Source of the DNA: Entoloma clypeatum
Taxonomy: Eukaryota > Basidiomycota > Agaricomycetes > Agaricales > Entolomataceae
DNA: 64,000 bases
Reading direction: 5' to 3'
NCBI GenBank assembly: GCA_963565915.1
Contig: OY751488.1
Coordinates: 1,488,001 to 1,552,000 of the forward strand
Of this stretch, positions 22,162 to 33,784 are shown piece after piece (position 1 is the stretch's first letter; each line of letters opens with the position of its first letter). Both the position numbers and the translations under genes were made by a program. The notes under the pieces were generated by a model. The model was given only the letters and a program-made list of their open reading frames with translations, made no database searches and had not been told where the DNA came from.

Positions 22162-24176
22162 CTAATCCCAAGCCTCACGCTTACGGAACAAGACCTCTCC
22201 CTTGGGATTTGGCACACACGACGTCACAACCCACAAATTCTCCGGATGCGGGCCCTCCAACTTCACGTCATAGTTCATCACAGTATGCGCCAACATCAGC
22301 TTCAGCTCGTTCGCCGCGAAGAATCTTCCAGGGCACGCGTGCCTACCATAACCGAACGGTAAAAAGTCGGAATGAGTGGCGGTCATGTCGACCTTGCGCC
22401 CCTCGTTCTCTTTCCTGGTCTTGTCGACGAAGCGGAAGGGCTCAAAGGAAGTGGGATTAGGGTAATTCAATTCGTCGAGGTGGATGGCGCGCGAGGCGAC
22501 AGCGACGAGTGTCCCTTTGGGAAGATAAGTTCCGTCCGAGAAGGTGAAAGGTTCGCGGACGATGCGGTTCAAGTTCACTGGGGGGAAGGGATGATGATGA
22601 ATTGTGAGATGCAGCTGATAGCTCTTAGCGGACGTACCACAACCAAGTGAGTCCAGCCGCTGGCTCTCTTTGATGAAGCTGTCGACTTTGACCATCTTGT
22701 TCATGGCAGCATATGTCCATCCTTCTCGGTCGACGATTTCCTGAACCTCCTCGCGCAGCGTTTGTGCATGTTCGGGATATTCAGCCAAGTAATACAAGGC
22801 GTGGCAAAAGGTCTATGAACTCGTTTCAGTCAGGGTTCGCCGGTTGATCCGCCTAAGCGCACCATTGTCGATGTGTGTATCGCGGCGAAGTTGAGGGTAA
22901 GAATCCTGCGACTGAGGTTGAGAACGGTGGTTTCGTCGCCTGGGGCTTCATCCATTAACCAGCTCAGAAAGTCATTCTATGCATACGGTCAGGCTGAGAA
23001 AATAACAACCAGTCTGCAGAAACCATACCGGCTTGTCGGGGTAGTCTTTGCCATATTCCGCCATCTTTTGTCGGCGCTCATCGATCAGAGGTTTCAAGTG
23101 CTTGATACCACGCTCGATGCTGGAAGAAAGCCCTGTGCAGAAAGGTGCGATGATACTGTGTGTGTGGAAGTGAGCTCTTGCATTTCTCTGGACAGTCGCT
23201 CTGACTTACGGCCTGAGGAACGGTGGCGTGTACAGCAGGATGGCAGCAGACTTGACCACTGTGATAGTAAATTGGATATTGAGATTCATGTAATCGGGGT
23301 CCCGGCCTATTCAATGGTTAGAGGGTTCGCATGAATCTCGAATAAAACTTGTCTTGACATAAGGGAGCTCCAACAAAGATGCAATTGCTTGCACGGCAAA
23401 TGATCGGCATCATGGTCTCCATAGCTTTGAGTTTCGACCATTCTGGTGTTTGATAGTAAATCCAAAAACAAAACAAAAAAACATAGAATAAGGGACAAAC
23501 CATTATCACGAGCGGGGATTAGTTGGTTGAAAGCGTCCACGACTTCTTCAAGGAGAGCGGGGAAGAGCGCATTCAGGTTCCTCGTCAACTGCGTTCGGAC
23601 GAGGGGGATGTGGTAAGGAACCGTGGTAACGTTGGCACCAAGGGTGAAATGGATTTGAACCGACTATGCAGCCAGCGAGGAAATTTAGAGTCATTATCCG
23701 GACATAGAATTGATACATACCTCGTCGATTGCATCCATGAAAGACAGTTTAGCTTCCGGGGCCTTCCTGACCTCCTCGACATAATCTGATCTACGGACGA
23801 TGACCATCCATCGGTCGAGATTTGGGACTCGGAAAATCGAATTGCCAGACTGCGACGGTTATATGGTCTGAATCCTTACTAGCCAAAAAGATGCGGATCA
23901 CTGCACCTTCTCGCATCCTCGTTGAACGACGTCTCGAGCTTTGAAGATAAACTCAAACGCCCCTATGAAAGAGAATATTGGCGATGTCGACCCGACAGCA
24001 AGAATATGGTCGAGCTATATGCAGTGATAAGAATTCGCTGGTCCACATAAATGTCTCACATATCTACTCACCCGACGCCCTGGCCAACGGTAATAGGTGA
24101 CAAATATGGCGATAGAAAAGATCGCCCATGCTTGTAAATATTGTTTATTGGTGATGTTCTCGAGGAAAGCGAGCAT
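22162..24176 (-). CDS. Cytochrome P450 monooxygenase, basidiomycete microsomal type
   Basis: Heme monooxygenase anchored in the ER. Start at ATG 24176 (MLAFLENITNKQYLQAW), followed by a single N-terminal membrane helix (AWAIFSIAIFVTYYRWPG). Then several short exons: LDHILAVGS, FEFIFKARDVVQRGCEK, RVPNLDRWMVIVRRSDYVEE, LTRNLNALFPALLEEV, and the I helix LNFAAIHTST. The penultimate part has YYLAEYPEHAQTLREEVQEI, the K-helix ESQR, REPFTFSDGTYLPKGTLV and PTSFEPFRF, then the heme loop FLPFGYGRHACPGRFFA with the axial Cys. It ends NYDVKLEG...FRKREAWD at 22162. All landmarks are intact. It resembles P450s labelled ent-kaurene-oxidase-like or CYP512 in mushrooms, but the clan is a guess. A duplicated 3' fragment lies 2 kb downstream. 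The substrate is unknown. Confidence 0.85.
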
Positions 24177-24391
24177 GGTTGTAGGCCGGTTGTAGGGATG
24201 ACGAGAGGGTGACGAATGCTGAACCTTGGCCGTCCCGGCGTGTTGTGGTCCCCTACTCGAGCGTCGCCTAAGCCAGTATGCCAATTGAGAGGGTCAGAAA
24301 CAAGGAAAGTTGAAGGATCCAGGCAAAAGGATTCGCACTCTAACTATAGGTGGAGTGAAGAAATTAATTCAATTATGTATGTAATTACAGC

Positions 24392-24399
24392 TAATTTAC
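24392..24399. repeat. Left 8-bp target duplication of the KDZ element
   Basis: TAATTTAC, identical to 35278-35285 on the other side of the element. Confidence 0.85.
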
Positions 24400-25802
24400 C
24401 ACCTCAACATCACGATTTGATGGTATTATAGACCTGTCAAAGGGGGGGGGGTTACACAGGCCTATAGACCTGGAACCCGCGTTAACCCACACACTGCCAA
24501 TAAACGTTGAAATAATTCAAATATCACTTATTGAGAAAAGCACATGGACACGAGATGTCCCCATCAATGTTTGACGTTCCGTTCCGCGCTCCGTTTCCTG
24601 CCATCAACGACGCTTGGCAACGTCCCCCCACTGAGTATTTCGACGTTTCCGTGCCCTGGCCATCCATCACAACGCCGCCCACGCGTCCTCCCGCCCATCA
24701 AGGTACGTCTCGCGCCCTCTATTATTAATTTCAGTGATCTCCCCCATCAATTCCGTTCCGTCCTCCGAGCCTTATCAACGACACTTGGCAACGTCCCCTT
24801 GCTCATCATTCCAATGCCTAGCCATCGATCACAACATCGCCAACGCGTCCTCCCGCCTATCAAGGTACGTCTCGTGCCGTCTATTGATAATTTCAATGAT
24901 CTCCCGTCCTCCGAGCCTTGCCATCAACCTCGATAACATCCCCCACATTTCATGTGATGCCCGTCCATCACGATTCACGATGCCGCCAATGCGCCCTCCC
25001 GCCCATTGTGCCATCAAACGGGAGTCTTTGCGAATCGGACAGCCATCAAACGGCCCTTCACCCCCAGTCCCTGCTCACCGACTAGCTGTCCATCACCACT
25101 GCCTCCCGCCCATCGAGACACCTCCCATGTCCGTCTCCACTGAGTCCGCGCCCCTCTACGTCCGTCGCTGGCCATCAGACCACACACCGCCCCTTTCTCG
25201 CCCTGTCGTTCCCGTCGCTACCCTTTCCACGGACCACAACATACCATTCTCACGCTGATGGATACGTTGTTCTCCGCCAAACGCCGTACCGAACCTGTGT
25301 GAAGATTTGAAGAACCTTTGGTTGACGTCCTCGGATGGCGGACGCGCTCTAGCTTTGTCGGTGCCCTCCACGCTGCCGATCATCGATTGGGGATCCCACC
25401 AACATCGCCAAACCGCACCTGTGGAGGATCACCAATTGACGTTGTTCGGCGGCACCTGTTACCCAGGTACATGTTCAAAATCCTCACGATTCGGAGACAT
25501 CGTTTGTCCACCAAACGCCGCACCGAACCATGAAAACGATCATTGATTGTCGTCGTTTAGCGGCACCTGTCACCCTGGTTCCTGAGGACAACTGACGACA
25601 CGGACATGCTCCAGCTTCGCCGGTCCCCATCCCCCATGCTGTCTAATCAAGCATCGTGGCATCCAGATACACCTGGATTCGACGCGCTCGGACTTTGACC
25701 GCTGTACCAACTCTGTCTGCCCACATCGGCATTGGACCCTGGTGCCATCAAGGATCTTGGCGATTCTGGCACATCTTACCACACCAGACAGCCTTCGTAC
25801 CT
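24400..25802 (+). repeat. Left terminal inverted repeat of the KDZ element
   Basis: About 1.4 kb, matching the reverse complement of 33785-35277. It holds many irregular copies of ccatcaacga.gcttggcaacgtcc-like and ccgcccatcaaggtacgtctcg-like units. Open frames in it recur identically on the other arm and are repeats, not genes. One substitution was seen over the first 900 bp (24693 region, Arg/His in the shadow frame). Confidence 0.85.
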
Positions 25803-25924
25803 GGATTCGGACTTTGTCGGCTCGACGGGACCATCCCTCAAGTGCTACTCGTTCTTCGCAAGCACCAACTGTGAGGTGACACCATTCTCGTTGCTCCGTG
25901 TACCTCTTCCATGGTGTCTGGGTC

Positions 25925-28900
25925 ATGCCGAAGTCCAAGGTCAAGAAGTCTGTCTCCCGAGGTGTTACCCACGTTCGTGCTTCAAACCATGCACCAATTA
26001 ATGACAGGGTCCAACGCCTGAATACCCTCGCACTTGCGCGTGCCCGTGAGGAGTCTCATTCTCGTAGTATCCGAAATTTAGCAGGTCTGTTCCTTTCTTT
26101 CTGGCACATTATCTTCGTCTGATTGATTATTCCCAAGGTCTAAGCACTTCCTCGTTAGAGGCCCTCAATCAACACGGTCAACAAAATAACATCTCACGTA
26201 CGAACGAAAACAATGACGAATGGGAAGACATCGGAATGGATGTGGTTGGTGATGTTCCCGAAAATGATGGGGGCAATGGTACAGATGATATTATATATGA
26301 TTTGCGCGACATCGTCACAAGCCAGTATGTCTTTTATCCCTCTCAATGTCAATGGCTGATCATCGCAGGTGGAAGGACTGTTGGTATGTCGACCATCGGT
26401 CCTGGAAACTTCGGCGTGACTCGCTTCAGCGGAATTGGGAACCCCTGATGAACGATCTCGTCGACGCGTATCTTCATTGGCGTAGTGCCGCTTCTGATGT
26501 CCCCTCCACAACAACAAACTTGGAACCACCTGTCCACGACTACAATTTCAATATCCGCAGCATAGACATCTACTCCCTCGCAATGTCGACCACAATTCCA
26601 CGTTCCGCCAACACACTCTCTACCGCTGTTGCCCTTGTACATGCCGGATATATGGGATCATCGCTGGAGTCCCCGGGACTTGGCGTCTCCATCAAAACGC
26701 TTGAGTTATTCCGTGTCATTCGTCTCCACCGCGCATCATTTAGTGTCGAAGCCTTTGCCAAGGTCCTTTGTTACTTCTATGCAGTAAGTCGTATTTTTTC
26801 AATAAAGATGCTTTGACGTCCTTATAGTATCAATAGATACCCTACCAGCGGACATATCGTACAGCACTATCTGACACCTTTGACCTCTACCTTGCCATTC
26901 GCCGCATCATAGACAAGCGCGCCGCTCAGTTCCTTGGTCGGGACACGCCAAACTATCGTGTGCTCAACGCCTGTCCACCATGTTCATACGAGGTACGTAT
27001 TTGGTGGTAAATTTTCTGCCGTTGCATTTCATTGGCGGTACCCCAGTTAGCAGGTGAACCTGAGTTCAGGTACCATCGGATGTGGGCCATGGACGGTAAC
27101 AACTCCCTCAAACGTATCAAGGGTATCGGCAGCCGTCAAGTAGCCGACACCCGTGTTTTTCATGATAGCGACTACTATCTCACGACAGACTTTGTGGACC
27201 ATTTTGCAGATGAAGTTAAGGCCGTGCCTAGAACAGACGACACAGATAGGGATGAAGAAGACAGAGGTGTTGATGAAGCTGGCGACCCGACGGATGGGAA
27301 CATCAACACCGGTGTCTCGCGATGCACGGACAACTGGAAAGCAGCGGCATCAGATGAGAAGAAGAAAACGTGGGCGATTTTCTCAGAATCAGGGATCTTT
27401 GCCAGTGCATGTCGACATGGTCTCGTACTCTGGGTAGCAGACATGGTGCGGAGCGGAGAGCTGTGCGTACCTTAATTTCATCATTTGCAGGGATCTGATT
27501 CGAAAACTCTAGGGCGAAATACCCACTGGCAATGGTGGCGAAGGGACTTCAGACCTTTGGCAAGAAGAACATCATCGGCTATGACATTGGATGTAGTTTT
27601 GCAGTTACCGTTGACTCAACATCTCTAGGTCCCAGCTTCGAAGCACGAGGTTTTCACGCTTGTGTCAACGCATTCCACGGTTATTCGCACAATTATCTCT
27701 GCCAATTGCGACACCACCCCAACAACATTGAAGGTATGGGTCTCGAGGACCTCGAGACGCTAGAGCGGGTCTTTAGTTCTTCTAATGCACTCGCATCTGT
27801 CACCCACTATATGTCCGCCTACCGCCGCCGAATGTTTATTGACCTATATTTCCAACAGTGGGATGCCGAGAAGTACCAGAACCTGGCACTCATGCTCCAC
27901 CAGAATTACCTTCAAGCTCTCAGAATCATCGATACGAATACGAATGATATACAGGAAGTTCTGACTCTCAAAGGCCTGAATGAAGCCGACCTCGACACTT
28001 TCATCGCTAGTGAGCGCGATTATTTTGAAACATTGGGAAAGGAACCAGAGGGTGATCTCCATGCCATCACATATGTCGAGCTGTTGGAGGAGATGAGACA
28101 CATAGAGTGAGTCTTCCCCCATTCTGTCTGAGATGACAGCTGAATACTCCCAGAGCTCGCCTCGACGACGCGTCGGCTCTATTTTGAACCCAAACACCTC
28201 GCGACTACCACTTCATATCCCCAGAGACCTCCTACGCTCATGGCCTCTCTGTTACTCGCCAAGCAGATACCGAACGCCGCCACTTACGTGAGCAACAAGA
28301 ACACAATCTGGCAGAAGTGATTCAACTTGAGGACCGGATGAACATACAATCGCGCTGGACGCCGTTGAGCCCAGAGTACGAGAAGACCGTCAAATTCATT
28401 GCCACCCGAAAGTACCATCAAGCACTCGATAAGCTTCAAGCCCTTGTGATCAAGCGACTTTTTGAACTGCATCATATCAATCTCTCACACACAGGTTTTC
28501 AGTCACATTTCTCGTGCTATTGCAACATCTTGTTGAACCAAATCACAGGTTATCTCATATTGCAAAATCTTTACAAAATCGCTCGAAGGCCATTCGCAAT
28601 GCCGTCAAGCAGTATAATCAATATGCTGCACCTTTGGGTCGGCCGACGCTGGACTGGAGCAAAGTCTCGCACTACAGCTTTCTAGATGAGTTTGATCTGC
28701 TTCGCGACACACGAAATGATATTGCTGCACAGCCATGGGTTGATCCTGTGATATGTGAGACCATGCGCAAGTACCAACGACTCCGACGCGCCAAAGAAGA
28801 GATTGATCGATGTAATGTCGAGATACGACGGCTTCACACCTCAATCCTCGATGAGAATTGCTTCTTCAATAAGATCATCGCTGAACATTTGCAAGAGGGG

Positions 28901-29203
28901 GACCTGCTTGTTGGAGAAATCAACAATTTCATCCGTAGACGTCGGGCCGTCAATCATGCACTCATGTCGCGCATTTACGACACCTATGCACTTCGAGGTT
29001 TCACGGGAAGTCGCATACCTGGAATGCGGAAGGGTCAGGAGACGAGAAGAACAGAGGAAGCATCCTTGCATGACACATCACCCAACGCTGCGGAGCCTGC
29101 CATCTTGCAAGGCCATGACATAGACAGTGAGGGGGAGGAACTTGATGATGAGCTAATTGGGGACATCGGAGGGCTCGTAGATTTTGTGACGAATATTTCA
29201 TGA
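25925..29203 (+). CDS. KDZ transposase
   Basis: DDE-type transposase of the KDZ superfamily. Starts MPKSKVKKSVSRGVTHV at 25925, where family homology begins. Multi-exon with about 8 short GT-AG introns (for example 26301-26369, 26784 onward). Landmarks: WKDCWYVDHRSWKLRRDSL, a Zn-like CPPCSYEL, FRYHRMWAMDGNNSLKR with the first catalytic Asp, FSESGIFASACRHG, KKNIIGYDIGCSF with the second Asp, ACVNAFHGYSHNYLCQ, LRHHPNNIEGMGLEDLETLE and AYRRRMFIDLYFQQWD. The C-terminal domain has LRLRRAKEEIDRCNVEIRRL and YALRGFTGSRIPGMRKG, with an acidic tail to 29203. No stop or frameshift was seen in the exons, so it could be functional. The third catalytic residue (Glu) was not assigned. Nearest neighbours are the cargo genes inside the same repeats. 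Confidence 0.9.
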
Positions 29204-30587
29204 TCGGCTTCTAGATCCATTCATCGTATCCTCGAATTTATTGAGTTTGTGAACTGCTCACCAAGCTTGTGAAGGGCGTGAGCTGAGAAAAAAAAAGTTG
29301 AAGCTTATTATCGCCCAGATTTGAATGACCTCCTCCGTCGCTCTCACCACGCGGTGCTTCCTTCAGAATACTATTTGTAACATCCTGCAAAGGAGGAACA
29401 TGGGGTAGTTAGGAATGTGCAGGCGCAGACCTGTGTGCAGCCATAGTATACTACATTGTTCACTGGTGGATTGTCGTCACAGAACAAATCACCTATCACG
29501 CCAGATTCTGGTGGCTCACCCTCTTCTGCCACTCCACCTTCGTCTACATCTTAAATTCTCCAAACATCCAAACCCGATAGGTGCCCACCCCACACCATTT
29601 GACACCAGCCACAACAGAGCTTGTGAACCGCTCATCACTTGTGAAGGGCTTGAGGTCATTCAAATCCGGTCGATGATAATCTTCAACTTTTTTTTCTCAG
29701 ATCCTCCATCGCTCTCACTGCACGGCACTTTCTCCAGAAATACTGGCACCCATGAGGAACATGATGTAGTCAGGAGTGTGCAGGTGCAGAACCGCGTGGC
29801 ACTTTTCTTTGTCTGTCACTTTGCTCACAACCTCGATTTCCTCCTGTACCCGGCCTCTTCTTCATTATCAGTCGCAGATTATCTTGCCCAAATAATGACC
29901 TCACACTCCCCATATGGAACAGGTGCCTGCGAAAAGATCTTCACTCCGTTGAGTCTTTCTAATCGCCACACTAACCACGTATTGTTGCTCAACTCTTCTA
30001 CATTCACTGTCATGATGTCAAACACGGTTGGGGGAGGGCGCTTTGTTTTTGCCTATCCGACTGGCAGAAAATATCGAGACGAGGGAACTGAGACTGGAAC
30101 TTACAAGGCCATGTATGTCCATTTGGTGCTTCTGTGCATTGTTTACTTGACTGCTCCTTCGAATTAGGCCATTTTGCGTGGGCGGACTGTCACGTCCTGC
30201 ATTTCCTTTGAACATTGAATGTCACACAACCGAACAGGCGGAACACCTCCTTTGTCTGCTCCAACCGATTGTGAATGAATGTGAACACCATGCCGATCAG
30301 AAGGTGGTGCTCAACATCGTTCAGCAGCACCACAACTTGGCAGTAATCTGTTCGTTCATGGACTTGTTGAGCAATACTTTTTGGTTTGTTTTTTTGGGCC
30401 GAAGGGTTGGAATCTTTCTCAACCAGTACGTACCAGATGCCACTATTGATGCAACTGAAGCAGCTATGTATCGTCAGGACTACCGCTTCGTCCAGCGTCT
30501 ATGCTTCCCGGCCGCCTTACAGAGGATGTGTTCGTTTCTCGTCATTCAGAGGCGCCCTTTTAGCTGCAATTAGCAACAAGACCATCA
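29204..30587. other. KDZ internal spacer without a recognised gene
   Basis: A 250-codon open frame (29415-30167) lacks any family motif, including the HxD signature of TET/JBP oxygenases that often travel with fungal KDZ elements. Two similar stretches (about 29220-29420 and 29620-29780, each with tcaccaagcttgtgaaggg-like and ctccgtcgctctcac-like words) suggest a degenerate internal duplication. Confidence 0.35.
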
Positions 30588-31417
30588 TGGTTGACTTTCT
30601 CGGAACGGGGCTTCCAGAGGAGGGACCGCAACTTTCTTCCATCAACCCTTCGACGCCACAAAAAGCGCACGGAATGCCAGGACCATCTGGTCGCATCCGC
30701 GGCAGCTCTATTCTCAGTACGCCAACCTCTCGCGGTCCAACGCCTCTCAGTCCTGGCACACCCAGTTGAGTTTCAGCCGACTTTTTCAGAGGTGGGATCA
30801 AACAGGAGGGACCACTGGACCTTCAATTTTTTCCTGTGGATCATCTCCCTTCCACACCACAACTGGCGCACTCTGGAATGCCAGGACCATCTCGTCGCAT
30901 TCATGATTGCTTGACTCCCAGTACCCCAGTAATGTACACGATGCCTTGTGGACCAACCTCTCCCACAATCAGTGGACAGGGGACCAGGCACGTCGATTCA
31001 CTCAGAGCTGCACATGTACCTCGTTCCGTATCTCCTCTTGTCAATGTTGAAGTTTCTCCAAGCATCAAGATCAACATGCATAGTAAGTCCTCGCCTCCGC
31101 CGCATCTTCCTACACTTATATGTCTATAATAAGTGCCTGTCCACAGTGTGGAACGCCTCCAACCATCTTCAAGTCAAAAGCAAACTCCATGCTGTGTCCT
31201 GACCCAAGATTCTTCAGCTAACTACGGCTCTTGGTATGACTTCTATTTGGACATGCATGGGTTTGGGTCCGACGCGCGGGATGCGTTACATATTGCCTTC
31301 AGTGAAACCCAGTCCGAGCTGGAGTTCATCAACCAAGTTGTGAGTCAGGAACTCCCTCGCGACGAGGCAAAGTTTATTTTCACCCTCATGATGGAGCGCC
31401 CATCCCGACAAGTTTGA
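30588..31417 (+). CDS. Hypothetical KDZ cargo gene, Pro/Ser-rich, exon structure uncertain
   Basis: Not recognised. Possible start at ATG 30588 (MVDFLGTGLPEEGPQLSS), then two repeats of a GMPGPS(G/R)RI(R/H) motif in successive frames (about 30673 and 30871), consistent with splicing near 30769-30793 or a frameshift. A further exon reads SWYDFYLDMHGFGSDARD and ends LMMERPSRQV at 31417. It is low-complexity in the middle with an acidic C-terminal part. Direction agrees with the transposase and the HMG-like gene. It could be a real cargo gene or decayed sequence. Confidence 0.3.
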
Positions 31418-32005
31418 TTTCAATATCATAGCTGTAAAATTGCCATCTTTTCCCCCACTGAAAGAATTGATGTATGATAGAATTGTGTTCTGTTCCTCAC
31501 TCAGAAGCGGCCTGTGCCTTCCCCAATGAAAATTACCGGTCTAACGCAGAGGTAGGTTCACATCTGTTCTGTATTCTGACTCAGAGTCACTGATAAGCAT
31601 TTAGCTTTTGAGGGTTATCATCTACCTATCTCCCTGTGGCACCACTCATTCGTTGTGTAAGTACATCTTATATTTTTGTGGTATGCTGAACGGCACTCAA
31701 ACACATGCATGCTCTGTATTATGATCCTCGGGTTGGGTGTCAAGACAAGTACACTAAGGTGATTAGAGTCTGAAGTTTCAAATAAATTGTTGTCGTCTCG
31801 GTCTTGGGTCAGTATTTCGTGCTTTATCGTGGTGGACTGTGTATGTTGAACATCTGTGCGATTTTCAGGGGTGGGTTTTTGTCCCTTGCTTTCAGCACAA
31901 TATGTTGATTGCCTGTTTAACCAAGATCAATATATATGTTTTTTCTGTGGATCGTGATTACTGTCTGCCAAAAGTTTTCCATCCTTACCTCTGGTCACAG
32001 TCGGG

Positions 32006-33589
32006 ATGTCTAAGAAAAATGCCACATTTCAACGTCTGTTGAGTGCGTTGCGCCAGAAATCATCGCGCCAGCCACGAACCCCCTGGAGGACATTCGAAGC
32101 GCGCCACAATCAAATTGACTCCTGCTCAGAAAGCCTTGAAGAAAGCGCGTCGCCGCGAAGAAAAAAGTACCTATCAAGCAGCACTTCAGGATGCACATGC
32201 CGAAGTCCTCAAACTAGCTGAACAGCTTCATACCCAATTCCAAAAACACTCCGTCCAGTACTACCTCGAGGAAATCATGCAAATTAGCCGCCTGCAGAAG
32301 AAACAGAAGAAAATTGGATCCTGGAACGCCTTTGTCAGCATGGAAGTCAAGCGCCTGAATTCTCGTAAGTCTCTCTGCTCTCAGTTATTCATCAGCATGT
32401 TCTTATGTGCACATCATTCTTGGTAGAGTTGCCGGAGGGAGAAATAAAGAAGAAGGCTCACCATGTCATCAGTCAAATTTCGGAAAAGTGGCACTCACTT
32501 TCCGCCGAAGAACGGGAAAGCTATACAAGCAACACCCTTGATGTGTTGCGTGAAGCACGCGAGATGTGTGACCTTGGAACCCACAATGTGCATATCAATT
32601 CATTCCACGATGTGCGGACGAGTCTCGACACCTTGGACAATGAGGTTGGTCTTGTCATTGAAATCCCCTGCTCAGTATTTCTCATGTTCTTATTTTTGAG
32701 ATCCAACGCCTTCACACACGGACTGGTATTGAGGTCATGTTGATTGCGGTTCGGTCATCAAAGGACCAATATAACCGCCCTCACGTCATCACCACTAGCG
32801 ATTGTATCTCCGACTTCTTTGAGCTCGCGGTGAAAGAAAATCTACTCGATCTGTCAGTCCAAATGGAGGCCTACATGTTATCTGGGGTTCAGGGTGTGGT
32901 CCGAAATTATGTCCAGCAGCTGATTCACACCCGGAGTCAAATATCAGCTCTGATTCTCGTGAAACTCAGTAAGATTCATGTAAAATATTGGTCCACAACT
33001 CTAACTGCTTAACTCAGGTGAGACCGCCGGCCATGACATTCGCAGGATGTACTACCAAAATTTCGATACAAAAATCACCGAGAAATACAAGGTTATCATC
33101 AAAAACTGGCCACTCAGCACGTTCTCTACGCCAAGCGATGTCAATTCTCGTGTAGAGCTCGACCTGCTCCTCACGGCATGGAAGACTGGTACTGCCCATT
33201 TCTACAAGATGTCGACACAAGAATATGAGGAGTGGGGCAGGCAGCGGCTCATCGCGGCGAGCCCGGGAACCGACCCAACCCCTGCATCAGAGGGTGCCCA
33301 CACCGAAGAAAATATGCAAACCGTGGCGCCACCTGGCACTCCATCAGCCCGAACCAACCCAACCCCTGGACCAGAGGGCACCTGCACCAAAGAAATTATG
33401 CAGACCGCGGCGGCACCTGGCACTCCATCAGCCCCACCTTATCCCTCGTCTCAGTTCGTGCATCACACGGCCGTGAGTGGGGAGCAAGGCGGAGTCATTC
33501 CAATTACCAAAAAGCCTCGTAAACCACGCAAGGATAAGGGTGTGCCACGCAAGAAGCGTTCGGCTCCGGATGATGCAGCAAAAAGTTAA
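32006..33589 (+). CDS. HMG-box-like DNA-binding cargo protein of the KDZ element
   Basis: Four or five exons. A basic coiled stretch LTPAQKALKKARRREEKSTY leads to GSWNAFVSMEVKRLN, an intron, then ISEKWHSLSAEERESYTSNT; the spacing W...F...W..LS.EE+..Y is that of an HMG box. Then follow IQRLHTRTGIEVMLIAVRSS, LSVQMEAYMLSGVQGVVRNY, IRRMYYQNFDTKITEKYKV and a C-terminal repeat-rich tail (TPGPEGTCTKE, AAPGTPSAP) ending in a basic PRKPRKDKGVPRKKRS. A role in DNA binding, perhaps at the element ends, is inferred. The ATG at 32006 is one frame off from the main exon; a frameshift in the C run near 32083 or a tiny intron must be assumed. Similar proteins accompany mobile elements in mushrooms. Confidence 0.5.
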
Positions 33590-33784
33590 CCACCATAGTC
33601 TACAATGTGCCCGCGTCGTATGTAGTGACCTTGTACTTGTCAATTGATCAGTCAGCTTCTGTTACCGTTGGGCAGTCGGGCGTGGATCATGCGTCAAAAG
33701 CGCCATTGAACCAACATCTACTCACGGTCAAAGTCCGAGCGCGTCGAATCCAGGTGTATCTGGATGCCACGATGCTTGATTGCA

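Noticed and set aside
24531..25258. Open frames of 65, 130 and 174 codons
   Set aside because: They recur identically in the opposite KDZ arm (34419-35146), overlap in several frames and have repeat-like composition; terminal repeat, not genes.
29415..30167. 250-codon open frame as a TET/JBP dioxygenase cargo gene of the KDZ element
   Set aside because: No HxD motif or other double-stranded beta-helix landmarks; composition and frame overlap suggest non-coding DNA.
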